A program made the translations under genes and the position numbers. Shown piece by piece: positions 53,857 through 62,779 of a stretch of DNA of 64,000 bases. The notes under the pieces were generated by a model that ran no database searches, had not been told where the DNA came from, and saw only the letters and a program-made list of their open reading frames with translations. Within the stretch, counting starts at the first letter, position 1. Each line of letters opens with the position of its first letter. The stretch comes from Phaeodactylibacter xiamenensis (GTDB lineage Bacteria > Bacteroidota > Bacteroidia > Chitinophagales > Saprospiraceae), in assembly GCF_000759025.1 (NCBI RefSeq), contig NZ_JPOS01000034.1, positions 124,001 through 188,000 on the forward strand, given 5' to 3'.

Positions 53857-54621
53857 ATGACTAAGATATCCACTTTTATCCTTGCCTTACTTGCCTTCTT
53901 TGTATTGAGCTGCGCAGAGGATAGCGCCGATATTAGTGCGGCTGCTTCCAGCGGGACAGGCGTCGGCGGTTCACTGGCCCGTTTTACTATTATTGGCGAT
54001 TACCTGTACACAGTAGACAATACGACTTTGGCCACTTTTGATATCAGTGCGCCGGAAGCGCCCGAAAAGATAGACGAAACCGTCGTCACCCGGGGTGTTG
54101 AGACCATCTTCCCGCTCAAGGACCACTTGCTGCTGGGTACACAAAACGGGATGTATATCTATCGGGTAAGCGACAACGGGCTGCCGGCTTATGTGTCTGA
54201 ATACCAGCACGTAGTCAGTTGCGACCCGGTAGTAGCCAACCAAAATTACGCTTACGTAACCCTGCGTGTATCTGAATGCCGGGAGGCAGCTGCTGGCGCA
54301 GCCAATACGCTGGATGTAATCGACATCAGCAATATCGAAAGCCCCAATCTGGTCAACTCCCTTTCCCTGGATGGCCCCTACGGCTTAGGGCTGGACGGGA
54401 ATGTCCTTTTTGTATGTGAAGGGTCAAACGGGCTCCGTGTTTTCAACCTTGATGACCCGGAGTCGCCGGAGGAAATCCGCTACCTCAATGACATTAACGC
54501 CATCGACGTCATCCCTCTTGGTGGAACGTTACTTGTGGTTGGCACGGATGCGCTCATTCAATTAGACTACACCGATATCAATAATATTCAGGTGATTTCC
54601 GTAATGTCAATTGGCGCTTAA
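53857..54621 (+). CDS. LVIVD-repeat lipoprotein (long)
   Basis: From ATG 53857 it has 254 residues. A lipobox (FVLSC, Cys about 17) marks it as a lipoprotein. At least four LVIVD repeats, for example YLYTVDNTTLATFDISAPEAPEK, ANTLDVIDISNIESPNLV and GLRVFNLDDPESPEEI, suggest a beta-propeller. An upstream in-frame ATG at 53761 overlaps the previous gene and lacks a signal. Its stop codon is directly followed by the ATG of the next gene. Molecular function unknown. Confidence 0.8.
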   Translation: MTKISTFILALLAFFVLSCAEDSADISAAASSGTGVGGSLARFTIIGDYLYTVDNTTLATFDISAPEAPEKIDETVVTRGVETIFPLKDHLLLGTQNGMYIYRVSDNGLPAYVSEYQHVVSCDPVVANQNYAYVTLRVSECREAAAGAANTLDVIDISNIESPNLVNSLSLDGPYGLGLDGNVLFVCEGSNGLRVFNLDDPESPEEIRYLNDINAIDVIPLGGTLLVVGTDALIQLDYTDINNIQVISVMSIGA

Positions 54622-55293
54622 ATGAAGCATTCTGCAGCGATTGTCGTGTTGCTCCTTGGTATTGCAGGTTTTCTCAATGCCCAGCCCGAAGCTTCGGTTC
54701 CTAAGATGACGGTCAAGCTCGGTGCGCTGAGCCTAATCGATCCTGTTTTACCCTCCTTTAATCTGGCAGGAGAGTTTCAGATTAGTGGTCGCTGGTACGG
54801 GCAGATGGAGGCAGGGCTGATCCTTAACCTTGAGGATCAGGTGGATGGACTGAGGACTGGCGACAAAAGTGGTTTCAGGTTACGGCCAGCCGTTCGTTTC
54901 TACTACCAGGAACAGCGCAACCGGTACTTTCTGGAATTTTTGCTGGTATACCGGCAGGTATCAATGGATATAGATGGCGAGTTTTGGATTGCCCCACCAA
55001 ACGAACTCTCCTATAACCGATTGGTCAATTACTCTGTGGACAGCCGGAAATTATCAGCATTCCTTAACGTCGGCCTGTTTGACCACAGTTTTAATGAGCG
55101 CCTGTTAGTTGAGTTAGGCATGGGGCTGGGCCTAACCGGGCAAGACAATTCCTTCAGCAATATACCTGATTATGGTTCCCTTCGGCGGACGAGTATCTTC
55201 AGTGGGGCCTTTGATCCGGATTATGCAATCAATACAGCCGATATCCGGGTCACGGGCATGTTGTACCTGAATATTGGGTACGTCCTTTTCTGA
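54622..55293 (+). CDS. Outer-membrane beta-barrel-like protein
   Basis: The 223-residue protein has a signal peptide (cut near LNA|QPE). Alternating hydrophobic strands follow, such as MTVKLGALSLIDP, FNLAGEFQISGRWYGQMEAGLI and FRLRPAVRFYYQ, with a terminal aromatic strand MLYLNIGYVLF. This is the general look of an 8-strand outer-membrane barrel. I cannot name the family. It starts on the base after the stop of the LVIVD gene, so translation is probably coupled. Confidence 0.65.
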   Translation: MKHSAAIVVLLLGIAGFLNAQPEASVPKMTVKLGALSLIDPVLPSFNLAGEFQISGRWYGQMEAGLILNLEDQVDGLRTGDKSGFRLRPAVRFYYQEQRNRYFLEFLLVYRQVSMDIDGEFWIAPPNELSYNRLVNYSVDSRKLSAFLNVGLFDHSFNERLLVELGMGLGLTGQDNSFSNIPDYGSLRRTSIFSGAFDPDYAINTADIRVTGMLYLNIGYVLF

Positions 55294-55298
55294 CAGCG

Positions 55299-56159
55299 TC
55301 ACTGACGCTCATCCTTCCATGCGGCCTGTTTTTCCTGAACAGTCTTCCCATACCGGGCTTTGAAGTTGTTATCTGCCAGCTTTAGTGCTTCAGATGTTGC
55401 TTCGAGCGCAGCCTGGTAAGCTTCCTGTTTGGCGTTAATGCGGGCGAGGAGCCAATAGCCTTGTGCTGTGGGCTTATTGTCTACTGATTTTTGCGCGTAA
55501 GTTCGGGCCGGGTTGACAGCCCCTGACCAAAAAAGGAAATCCGCCGCCTGAAGGTAAATTTCCCATTCCCCTTCATCCGGCGTGGCTGCAAGGGCTTCTT
55601 CTATTTCCGTGATGGCCCGGTCCATAGTTTCCACTTTGATTGGCAGGTAGAGCCGTAGCTTTTCCCAGCTGAGTAGTATGTAGCCGTTCTCAATATTTTG
55701 CCGGACGATCTCATATTGCAGCATTTCCTGGTGCCGGGTACGTGCAAATTTTGGGCGGATGTCTACCCTGAGGGCATCTTGTTCGGGTTGGTAGCCATTG
55801 GTGCCACGCAGGGAGGTGTTCTGATTGAAAATCACGGTCCAGGTACTGTCTTTTCTGGGCAGGACCAGCAAAGCATACTTACCTGCTTTCAGGGGTTGCC
55901 CATTGACCTTGACATCGGTACTGAACCCGATTGTGGTAGCCGCATTAGCGCCGGCGCGCCAGAGGGTGTCATAAGGTACGAGCCCGCCCCATATTTCACG
56001 GTCCAGTACTGAAGGGGCGCTATAGTCTATAGAAATATGAGTATAGCCGATGGTAAGCGCAGTACTTGCAGCCGGGCTTTTCAGGGGTAGCTCAACCGTT
56101 TGGGCAAAGGCCAGTGTTTGTTGCAGCAGTAGGAACAGGAAGAAAAGAGTAATTCGCAT
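55299..56159 (-). CDS. DUF2911-family exported protein with TPR-like C-terminus
   Basis: The 286-residue protein has a signal peptide (cut near AFA|QTV). A DUF2911 domain spans about 25-180 with REIWGGLVPYDTLWRAGANAATTI and LKAGKYALLVLPRKDSTWTVIFN. The rest (about 190-280) is helical with TPR-like pairs. The family is widespread in Bacteroidota and its role is unknown. It is convergent with the barrel gene and divergent from the PorE-like gene. Confidence 0.88.
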   Translation of the reverse strand: MRITLFFLFLLLQQTLAFAQTVELPLKSPAASTALTIGYTHISIDYSAPSVLDREIWGGLVPYDTLWRAGANAATTIGFSTDVKVNGQPLKAGKYALLVLPRKDSTWTVIFNQNTSLRGTNGYQPEQDALRVDIRPKFARTRHQEMLQYEIVRQNIENGYILLSWEKLRLYLPIKVETMDRAITEIEEALAATPDEGEWEIYLQAADFLFWSGAVNPARTYAQKSVDNKPTAQGYWLLARINAKQEAYQAALEATSEALKLADNNFKARYGKTVQEKQAAWKDERQ

Positions 56160-56251
56160 GTTGGTTGGTTTTGTGTGGCACAGACCATTGATTATGCAAT
56201 GTCTGTAATGGAAAACGAAGCCGGGAAAGGGTTTGTTTTACCAGCTACAGA

Positions 56252-56284
56252 TTGAAAATATTATAAAAAAAACTATTAGTTTTG
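56252..56284 (+). promoter_or_regulatory. Promoter of the PorE-like gene
   Basis: TTG at 56252-56254, a 22-nt spacer and a perfect TAGTTTTG at 56277-56284 match the consensus. It lies downstream of an in-frame ATG at 56233, supporting the start at 56335. Confidence 0.55.
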
Positions 56285-56334
56285 GGCTGATTTCAGCCGT
56301 GAGGCCTGCTGTACTATTCCAAAAACTGATTCCA

Positions 56335-58308
56335 ATGGCACGTATCTTCTTCGGGCTGTTCCTTATATGCTGTTTCTTTACGACTGCCGCCCAGGTAGTG
56401 GACCCTGGTGATGCGGTGGATTTTTACAAAGCCGGGGAAGAAGCCTTGCTGGCCGGGAAGGAGGAACAGGCCCTTCGGTTATTTAGGAAAGCAGTAAAAG
56501 CAAAGCCTGATTTTAATGCTGCCAGACGAGGTATGGCGCTCTGTCTGGAACTGCAGCGGGATTATGCAGGTGCTGCACAGGAGTACAAACAGATTCTTGA
56601 CCGGGATTCCCTTTTTTCGCGGGCCATGTACTTTCAGGCCGGAGAGGCGTTTTATAAGGCTGGAAAGCCGGAGGAAGCGCTGGCCTATTTTTCCCGCTAT
56701 AAAGCACTCCTGGCATGGGGTGTGGATACCTTCAGCCTAAATACAGAAAGAGAGCTTGAAATAGAAGAAGAATACCTGCAGCGGCTGCCAGGTAGCATAC
56801 GTGCCTGCGAGGTCTCCCTTGATTCCATCAAGTTTATCAACATTACTACCGTAGAACCGCTCAATGGGCAAGTCAATACAAAAGCAGACGATTATTTCCC
56901 CTTTCTGACCAACGATCAGAAGCTGCTGTATTTCACCCGTAAAACGGATAAGGGGGACGAAGACCTCTATGAAAGCGAATTCACTAACGGGCAGTGGTCC
57001 AGAGGGCGCCCCGTCCGCGACCTGAACACCAGCAAGGATGAGGGCATGAGCACTTTTGTACGGGATGGGCGGGTATTGTTTTACACTGTTTGCGGCCGGG
57101 AAGGCGTGCTCGGTGGTTGCGACATCTGGCAGGTGGAAATGGACCAAAACAGGGAGGTAACTGCCATGGCGCCTTTGGAAGGCTTTGCCAATTCCGGAGG
57201 GTGGGAATCTCAGGCGGCGATCAGCTGCGATGGGCAAGCCCTCTATTTTGCCAGTAACCGCCCCGGTGGAGTGGGAGGAACAGACCTCTACGTTTGTGAG
57301 CGGCAGGCAGATGGATCCTGGGGGGAGGCCGTCAACCTGGGGGCAGGCATCAACTCGAAATTGGACGAAGAAGCCCCCTTCATCACCAACGATGGGCAGA
57401 CCCTGTACTTCTCCTCCAATGGTCATCCGGGTATGGGCGATCAGGATATCTTCATGAGCTGGAAAGATAAAGACGGGGAGTGGTCGGTGCCTATCAATCT
57501 GGGGCCACCCGTGAATTCTGCCTTCCGGGAACTGGGGTTTTTTCTTACCGCAGACGGGCAGACCGGCTATTTTGCCTCTGACCGGCCGGAGGAAAGTACC
57601 GGCGGGCTTGATATTTTTCGCTTTCGACTGGATACACAACTGTATAGCCGCCCGATAACTTTTGTTGAAGGGCTGGTCATCGACAGCTCGCTGGAGATGA
57701 CCGTGAGCGCTACGGTTTCCATCGCAGGGCGTCAGGATATTCAGGTTGGGCGGGACGGGCGGTTTTTCCTTTGTGTACCCGCTGGCGACACGCTATTCAC
57801 GGCGGTCAGCAAAAAGTTTTTTCACCCCTATGAAAATGCCTTTATCATCCCGCGATGGAACAACCGTCAGTTCTACACCATTGAGCTGTTGCTCCATTCC
57901 ACATTTGATATACCTGATGCTGCTCCGGCCATTGAGCAGGACACCCTTCAGGCCATAGCTCAACCGCTGCCACGCAAGAAATTTGTTGAGTACACCCATA
58001 CCGTTTTCTTCCCCTTTGATGAAGACAAGATGGAAATAGAAGAGCGGGAAAAACTATTAGCTTTCCTGAAGCCGCTGCAGAAAAAAGATGCTCAGGATAT
58101 TCGTATTGTGGGGTTCTCTGATGACATTGGAACGGATGATTACAATCTACGGCTCTCCGAAGAACGTGCCAAGCAGATTGCACTCGTCATCATGGACAAC
58201 GGGCTGGAAGTAGACCATATATACATGGAGGGCAAAGGGGAAGTGAAAGATGAAACCACAAAAGCCCTTAACCGCCGGGTGGAAGTGAAAATCAGAGTGC
58301 TGGAATAG
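56335..58308 (+). CDS. OmpA-family protein with TPR, beta-propeller and CRD-like domains (PorE-like)
   Basis: The 657-residue protein has a signal peptide (cut near TAA|QVV). In order follow TPR repeats (about 20-130, DFYKAGEEALLAGKEEQALRLF), a WD40/PD40 propeller (about 170-440, ALYFASNRPGGVGGTDLY, TLYFSSNGHPGMGDQDIF), a carboxypeptidase-regulatory-like module (about 455-530) and a C-terminal OmpA peptidoglycan-binding domain (about 560-657, FFPFDEDKMEIEE, NLRLSEERAKQI, NRRVEVKI). The same order is described for PorE, which anchors the type IX secretion system to the cell wall. Several unrelated Bacteroidota proteins share it, so PorE identity is likely but not certain. Confidence 0.82.
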   Translation: MARIFFGLFLICCFFTTAAQVVDPGDAVDFYKAGEEALLAGKEEQALRLFRKAVKAKPDFNAARRGMALCLELQRDYAGAAQEYKQILDRDSLFSRAMYFQAGEAFYKAGKPEEALAYFSRYKALLAWGVDTFSLNTERELEIEEEYLQRLPGSIRACEVSLDSIKFINITTVEPLNGQVNTKADDYFPFLTNDQKLLYFTRKTDKGDEDLYESEFTNGQWSRGRPVRDLNTSKDEGMSTFVRDGRVLFYTVCGREGVLGGCDIWQVEMDQNREVTAMAPLEGFANSGGWESQAAISCDGQALYFASNRPGGVGGTDLYVCERQADGSWGEAVNLGAGINSKLDEEAPFITNDGQTLYFSSNGHPGMGDQDIFMSWKDKDGEWSVPINLGPPVNSAFRELGFFLTADGQTGYFASDRPEESTGGLDIFRFRLDTQLYSRPITFVEGLVIDSSLEMTVSATVSIAGRQDIQVGRDGRFFLCVPAGDTLFTAVSKKFFHPYENAFIIPRWNNRQFYTIELLLHSTFDIPDAAPAIEQDTLQAIAQPLPRKKFVEYTHTVFFPFDEDKMEIEEREKLLAFLKPLQKKDAQDIRIVGFSDDIGTDDYNLRLSEERAKQIALVIMDNGLEVDHIYMEGKGEVKDETTKALNRRVEVKIRVLE

Positions 58309-58404
58309 CGCTAGGGTAGGGTATTCTGTACCCTTCGTACACCATATACCCAGCACTTGCGCAAACTTGTCAAATTAACCCTATCAGAATGGTGAACAAA
58401 ACCA

Positions 58405-58434
58405 TTGAGGCTCTGTTCCGCATTTGTAACCTTG
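58405..58434 (+). promoter_or_regulatory. Candidate promoter of the sigma/anti-sigma operon
   Basis: TTG at 58405-58407, a 19-nt spacer and TAACCTTG at 58427-58434 match the consensus with one mismatch. The sigma gene starts 45 nt downstream. Confidence 0.5.
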
Positions 58435-58479
58435 CCTGAGTTCTTTTTCTAATCTGCATTCGGAATTCAACTGCTGCTT

Positions 58480-59079
58480 ATGGCCACAAAAATCAACGAA
58501 GAAAAACTGGTGCGCCGCCTTCAAGCGAGGGACAAGTCAGCCATTGCCGAAGTGTATGACGCCTACGCACCTTCACTGTACGGTATTGCGCTGCATATTG
58601 TAAGGTCTGAGGCCATAGCTCAGGATGTGGTACAAGAGACGTTCATCAAAGTCTGGAAAAATGCGGCCACATATGACACCAGGAAAGGGACTTTATTTAC
58701 CTGGTTGCTAAATATCACCCGGAATGGAGCGATTGATAAAACCCGATCTGCGGCATTTCGGCGAAGGCGGCAGAACCTACCTGTAGATGAGCATTTGAAA
58801 AACAACCATAAACTGAGTACCGCGCAGAACACGGATCAAATAGGGTTAAGGTCCTTTGTGAATCAATTAGAGGAAAAGTACAGAGACATAATCGAACTGG
58901 CCTATTTTCAGGGGTACACTCAGCAGGAAATTGCTGAAGACCTGGATTTGCCAATTGGTACGGTAAAGTCGAGAGTTCGAATAGGACTCCGTGAGTTGAG
59001 GAAAATCTTTTCAGAGCCAGGTCTAACCCACCTCCTGATCGCAGCTTTTTGCCTGTCGGTATATTGGTTCGTCGTTTAA
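58480..59079 (+). CDS. ECF sigma factor with C-terminal hydrophobic segment
   Basis: The 199-residue protein has region 2 (about 10-80, with VVQETFIKVWKN and TWLLNITRNGAIDK) and region 4 (about 125-175, YRDIIELAYFQGYTQQEIA followed by LPIGTVKSRVRIGLRELR). It resembles SigK-type ECF sigma factors, which are paired with RskA-type anti-sigma factors, and an anti-sigma gene follows after 10 nt. Unusually, after region 4 it ends in a hydrophobic stretch (LTHLLIAAFCLSVYWFVV) that could insert into the membrane. Confidence 0.9.
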   Translation: MATKINEEKLVRRLQARDKSAIAEVYDAYAPSLYGIALHIVRSEAIAQDVVQETFIKVWKNAATYDTRKGTLFTWLLNITRNGAIDKTRSAAFRRRRQNLPVDEHLKNNHKLSTAQNTDQIGLRSFVNQLEEKYRDIIELAYFQGYTQQEIAEDLDLPIGTVKSRVRIGLRELRKIFSEPGLTHLLIAAFCLSVYWFVV

Positions 59080-59089
59080 GAATAATGCC

Positions 59090-59872
59090 ATGAATAAAGA
59101 TAAATTTTTACAAACCGGATTATTAGAGCAGTATATCCTTGGTCTGACGGATGAGGAAGAGACCAAGATTGTAAAAGATTATGCGGAAACCTACCCGGAG
59201 GTTCAATCGGAAATTGATCAGATGCGGGAAGCACTGGATCAGTATGCAAAGCAGTACGCTGTCATGCCTCCGGAAGAGCTGAAGTCAAGAGTCATGAAGG
59301 GGGTAGATCAGGCTGATCAGCGTTCTGATACGGGTACAGCTGTCCCTGGCCCCGCCAGTTCAGGCTCCAACTGGATGGGAGCAGCTCTAATGGTTCTGTT
59401 AATAGGGGCTTCGCTGTTTTTATACAGGGGCAAAGCTGCCGCAGAACGTGATTTGGCTTCATTGGAAAGCCGGCATACCATTTTCCAGGAAGAATGTGAG
59501 CGCCAAAAAGCCGCGCTTCAGCAGCAACAGCAAATATTTGCCATTCTAAATCATGAGGCAACAGTGCCTGTTCGCCTTCATACCACAGGGCTGCAAGCAA
59601 ATGCAGAAGCCGTAGCTTACCTCAACGGCCTCGAAAAAGTAGCCTATATCAATACTGGTTTGCTGCCAGAATTGCCTTCCGGGAAAACCTATCAGCTGTG
59701 GGCTGATGTGGAAGGGGAAATGATCAACATGGGGGTCCTCGAACAACAAAGCAAAGGGTTAAAAGCCGTATCTTATATCGATCACGCAGAGAGCCTTAAT
59801 ATCACTATAGAGCCTGAAGGCGGGAGCGATGAACCTACCGTCGAACAGCTCATTGCAAACGGTGAAGTGTAG
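59090..59872 (+). CDS. RskA-type membrane anti-sigma factor
   Basis: The 260-residue protein has an N-terminal cytoplasmic part with LEQYILGLTDEEETKIVKDY, typical of anti-sigma-K domains. One transmembrane helix follows (about 100-115, WMGAALMVLLIGASLFLY), then a coiled coil and a C-terminal periplasmic RskA domain (about 155-245, GKTYQLWADVEGEMINMGVL). It should hold the sigma factor encoded upstream in check until it is cleaved or altered. The signal it senses is unknown. Confidence 0.88.
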   Translation: MNKDKFLQTGLLEQYILGLTDEEETKIVKDYAETYPEVQSEIDQMREALDQYAKQYAVMPPEELKSRVMKGVDQADQRSDTGTAVPGPASSGSNWMGAALMVLLIGASLFLYRGKAAAERDLASLESRHTIFQEECERQKAALQQQQQIFAILNHEATVPVRLHTTGLQANAEAVAYLNGLEKVAYINTGLLPELPSGKTYQLWADVEGEMINMGVLEQQSKGLKAVSYIDHAESLNITIEPEGGSDEPTVEQLIANGEV

Positions 59873-60040
59873 CTTTAATCCCCTTTTGAGCTTTTGCCAT
59901 TTTACAGTGTCGGGTTTTATTAAAAAATATGAGGAATAATTATGTAGAGTATTAAAAAATCACCATTTTAGTAGCGCCCTCAGAACATATCCACCCTAAT
60001 AGTCCAAAATTTATTGTTTAATTTTAAATCCAATCGGCCT

Positions 60041-60142
60041 ATGTTAATCCTATACATTGCCTCAGGCGCATTTGTTGTAGGTGGAGGGTTAGTGTTCTTT
60101 TCAAATCTTATGGCTCAAAAAACACGCAGCCGTTACTATTAA
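60041..60142 (+). CDS. Possible 33-residue membrane peptide
   Basis: A short frame encodes a hydrophobic helix with a Gly run (LYIASGAFVVGGGLVFFSNL) and a basic, polar tail (MAQKTRSRYY). The layout is that of a small membrane peptide, but no relative is known to me. There is no clear promoter, and the upstream 59873-60040 is AT-rich and otherwise empty. Confidence 0.35.
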   Translation: MLILYIASGAFVVGGGLVFFSNLMAQKTRSRYY

Positions 60143-60560
60143 TTGATCTGATCACCCCCCCTACCTTGTAAGAACGGAGGACTGCCAAAGCTCCTCCCTG
60201 CATTAGTAAGCTATGGCACACACCCCAATCAAAACCAAACACATTACTATACTCACTGCATTCGTCCTTCACTGCTTCAGTGATGGCAGGCAGTAACGAA
60301 GCCCTTCGGCTTCTGGTACTTTCCCATGAACTTATTGGTGACGGGGCTTTCATTAGCTTTGTCTAATCCATATGGTGCGATGCTGCATTACAGTTGCCAT
60401 TCATGCCGGGCGATCTCGTTCGGCTGACTGCAACGTAGTGCTAAAACACCTAAAGCACAGTTATTGTCCCTCCTGCCTGTTTACAGGTGAGCAGGGGCAA
60501 TAGCTTTTGTTGCATAAGCTGTCAAAACAAAACGAAAAACGAACCTACTACAGCTTCATG
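60143..60560. other. Intergenic region with a large hairpin, no supported gene
   Basis: A long imperfect hairpin (about 60462-60502, tattgtccct...gggcaata arms with a ttta loop) is followed by gcttttgttg on the plus strand, so it may be a weak terminator or a structured RNA. No coding frame here is convincing. Confidence 0.4.
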
Positions 60561-60562
60561 CT

Positions 60563-60615
60563 AAAAACAGCAAAGGCACTGCCTACCCATTGGGTAAGAC
60601 AGTGCCTTCTGCTTT
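60563..60615 (-). terminator. Terminator of lepA
   Basis: A long stem (aaggcactgcctaccc at 60573-60588 with gggtaagacagtgcctt at 60592-60608, two unpaired positions) is extended by agca/tgct and flanked by A5 and T5 tracts, so it may work in both directions. It lies about 44 nt past the lepA stop. Confidence 0.75.
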
Positions 60616-60658
60616 TTGTAGGAAACCCCGCACGCAGGGCACCTGTTTGCTTTTTGTA

Positions 60659-62449
60659 TTAGAGCTTCAGCACGTCAAGGAATGCCTTTTGGGGCACCTC
60701 GACTTTTCCAAACTGCCGCATACGGCGCTTACCAGCCTTCTGCTTTTCGAGCAGTTTCCGCTTCCGCGTAATATCACCACCGTAACACTTGGCTGTTACA
60801 TCCTTGCGCAGGGCGGAGATGGTTTCCCGTGCAATGACCTTGGCGCCCACTGCCGCTTGTATGGCAATAACGAACTGTTGGCGGGGTAGTAGTTCCTTGA
60901 GCTTTTTGCAGATTTGCCGGCCAAAGGCTTCAGCTTTAGACCGGTGCACCAGCGCGGAGAGTGCATCCACCGGCTCACCGTTTAGGCGGATATCCAGTTT
61001 GACCAGGTCCGTCTCCCGGTACTCTATAGGCTGATAGTCGAAACTCGCGTAGCCCCGGGAGACCGACTTGAGGCGGTCGTAAAAGTCAAACACGATCTCA
61101 GCCAGCGGCAGATCAAAGGATAGCTCCACCCGTTCAGGCGTAAGGTAGTGCTGCTTCGTCAGCGTGCCCCGTTTCTCCATGCAGAGGGTCATGATGGTTC
61201 CGATAAACTCGGGCTTGGTGATGATCTGAGCCGTGATGTAGGGCTCTTCCACCATTTCAATGGTATGCTGTTCAGGCAACTCCGAAGGCGTCCGTACGGT
61301 GTATTCCTCTCCGGACTTGTCCATTAGGTTATAGGAAACGTTGGGAACGGTCGTAATGACATCCATATCAAACTCCCGGTAGAGGCGCTCCTGCACAATT
61401 TCCAGGTGCAGCATACCCAGAAATCCACAGCGGAAACCGAAGCCCAGTGCAGCGGAAGTTTCCGGCTCAAATACCAGGGATGCATCGTTGAGCTGCAATT
61501 TCTCCAGGCTGTCGCGCAGGTCTTCAAAGTCATCGTTGTCGAGAGGGAAAATCCCGGCAAAGACCATGGGCTTGACATCTTCAAAACCCTGAATCGCCTT
61601 TTCGCAGGGGCGTTCCACCGTAGTGATGGTATCCCCCACCTTAATCTCCTTGGACTCCTTAATGCCGGTGATAATATAGCCTACGTTGCCAGCCTCCAGT
61701 TTGTCCTTAGGGTGCTGCGTCATTTTGAGCACGCCAATCTCGTCCGCTTCGTACTCCTTGCCTGTATTCACAAACCGGACAAGGTCGCCTTTGCGCATTG
61801 TGCCGTTGAGTATCCGGAAGTAAGCAATGACACCGCGGTAGGCATTAAAAACGGAATCAAAAATCAATGCCTGCAGTGGGGCCCCGGGATCACCCTCCGG
61901 TGCCGGGATGCGCTCCACAATGGCTTCCATAATGTCAGGTACGCCCAGCCCGGTCTTGCCGCTGGCCAGAACAATGTCTTCTTTTTCACAACCGATGAGG
62001 TCAATGATCTGATCAGAGACTTCATCGATCATAGCACTTTCCATATCTACCTTATTGAGAATCGGGATGATCTCAAGGTCATGGTCAATCGCCAGATAGA
62101 GGTTGGAAATGGTCTGCGCCTGAATACCCTGAGAGGCATCCACAAGCAGGAGCGCGCCTTCGCAGGCGGCAATAGAGCGGGAAACCTCGTAGCTAAAGTC
62201 CACGTGGCCCGGTGTATCGATAAGGTTGAACGTATATTGTTTCCCATCGCTTGGACGGTCGTAATACATCTGTATGGCATGGCTCTTAATGGTAATGCCA
62301 CGCTCCCGCTCCAGGTCCATGTTGTCCAGGGCCTGGTCTTGCATCTCCCGGTCGGCAATCGTTTTGGTATACTCCAAAAGCCGGTCGGAGAGCGTACTCT
62401 TCCCATGGTCAATATGGGCGATTACACAAAAGTTTCTAATCTGCTTCAT
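60659..62449 (-). CDS. lepA: Elongation factor 4 (LepA)
   Basis: It is a ribosome-associated GTPase that acts on stalled or misplaced ribosomes. The G-domain motifs AHIDHGKST (P loop), DTPGHVDF and NKVD are all present, followed by the EF-G-like domains and the LepA-specific C-terminus ([22 protein letters not shown]). I chose ATG 62449 (MKQIRNFC, 596 residues); ATG 62458 would add three residues. A monocistronic unit ended by its own terminator. Confidence 0.97.
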   Translation of the reverse strand: MKQIRNFCVIAHIDHGKSTLSDRLLEYTKTIADREMQDQALDNMDLERERGITIKSHAIQMYYDRPSDGKQYTFNLIDTPGHVDFSYEVSRSIAACEGALLLVDASQGIQAQTISNLYLAIDHDLEIIPILNKVDMESAMIDEVSDQIIDLIGCEKEDIVLASGKTGLGVPDIMEAIVERIPAPEGDPGAPLQALIFDSVFNAYRGVIAYFRILNGTMRKGDLVRFVNTGKEYEADEIGVLKMTQHPKDKLEAGNVGYIITGIKESKEIKVGDTITTVERPCEKAIQGFEDVKPMVFAGIFPLDNDDFEDLRDSLEKLQLNDASLVFEPETSAALGFGFRCGFLGMLHLEIVQERLYREFDMDVITTVPNVSYNLMDKSGEEYTVRTPSELPEQHTIEMVEEPYITAQIITKPEFIGTIMTLCMEKRGTLTKQHYLTPERVELSFDLPLAEIVFDFYDRLKSVSRGYASFDYQPIEYRETDLVKLDIRLNGEPVDALSALVHRSKAEAFGRQICKKLKELLPRQQFVIAIQAAVGAKVIARETISALRKDVTAKCYGGDITRKRKLLEKQKAGKRRMRQFGKVEVPQKAFLDVLKL

Positions 62450-62779
62450 AGCTTGCAAATATACGCTATTTTAGATGTTGGTATGCACTATTTCTGCGAC
62501 AGGGCTGATTATTACATCTATTTTACGTCGGCATACCCGTTTAGATGCCCTGCGCCTTCTTATATAATGGAATGCGCTGCAAATAGTTGGCTTGGGCCAA
62601 ATTGATATTCGTCAAACTTTTATATTTAGAAAAAGCTGATGTGCTGCTGAAACCTTCAGTGCCCTGTAGCGTATACCTACTTACGAATTAGCCGGTTAAA
62701 TCAATCCAATACAAACAACCTGATACGGGTTCTGCCTCTCCCGGGGCGAAGCCTGATGGCAGCAAAACCGATTTGAAGT
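62450..62779. other. Divergent intergenic region between lepA and the NtrC-type gene
   Basis: About 330 nt with no supported gene. A -7-like TATATTTG (minus strand, 62463-62456) overlaps the lepA start, but has no TTG at the right distance. No terminator or repeat is apparent. Confidence 0.5.

Noticed and set aside
60108-60353. An 81-codon minus-strand frame in the gap after the anti-sigma gene
   Set aside because: Composition is Ser-rich and irregular, there is no promoter or known motif, and it overlaps the more plausible small membrane frame.
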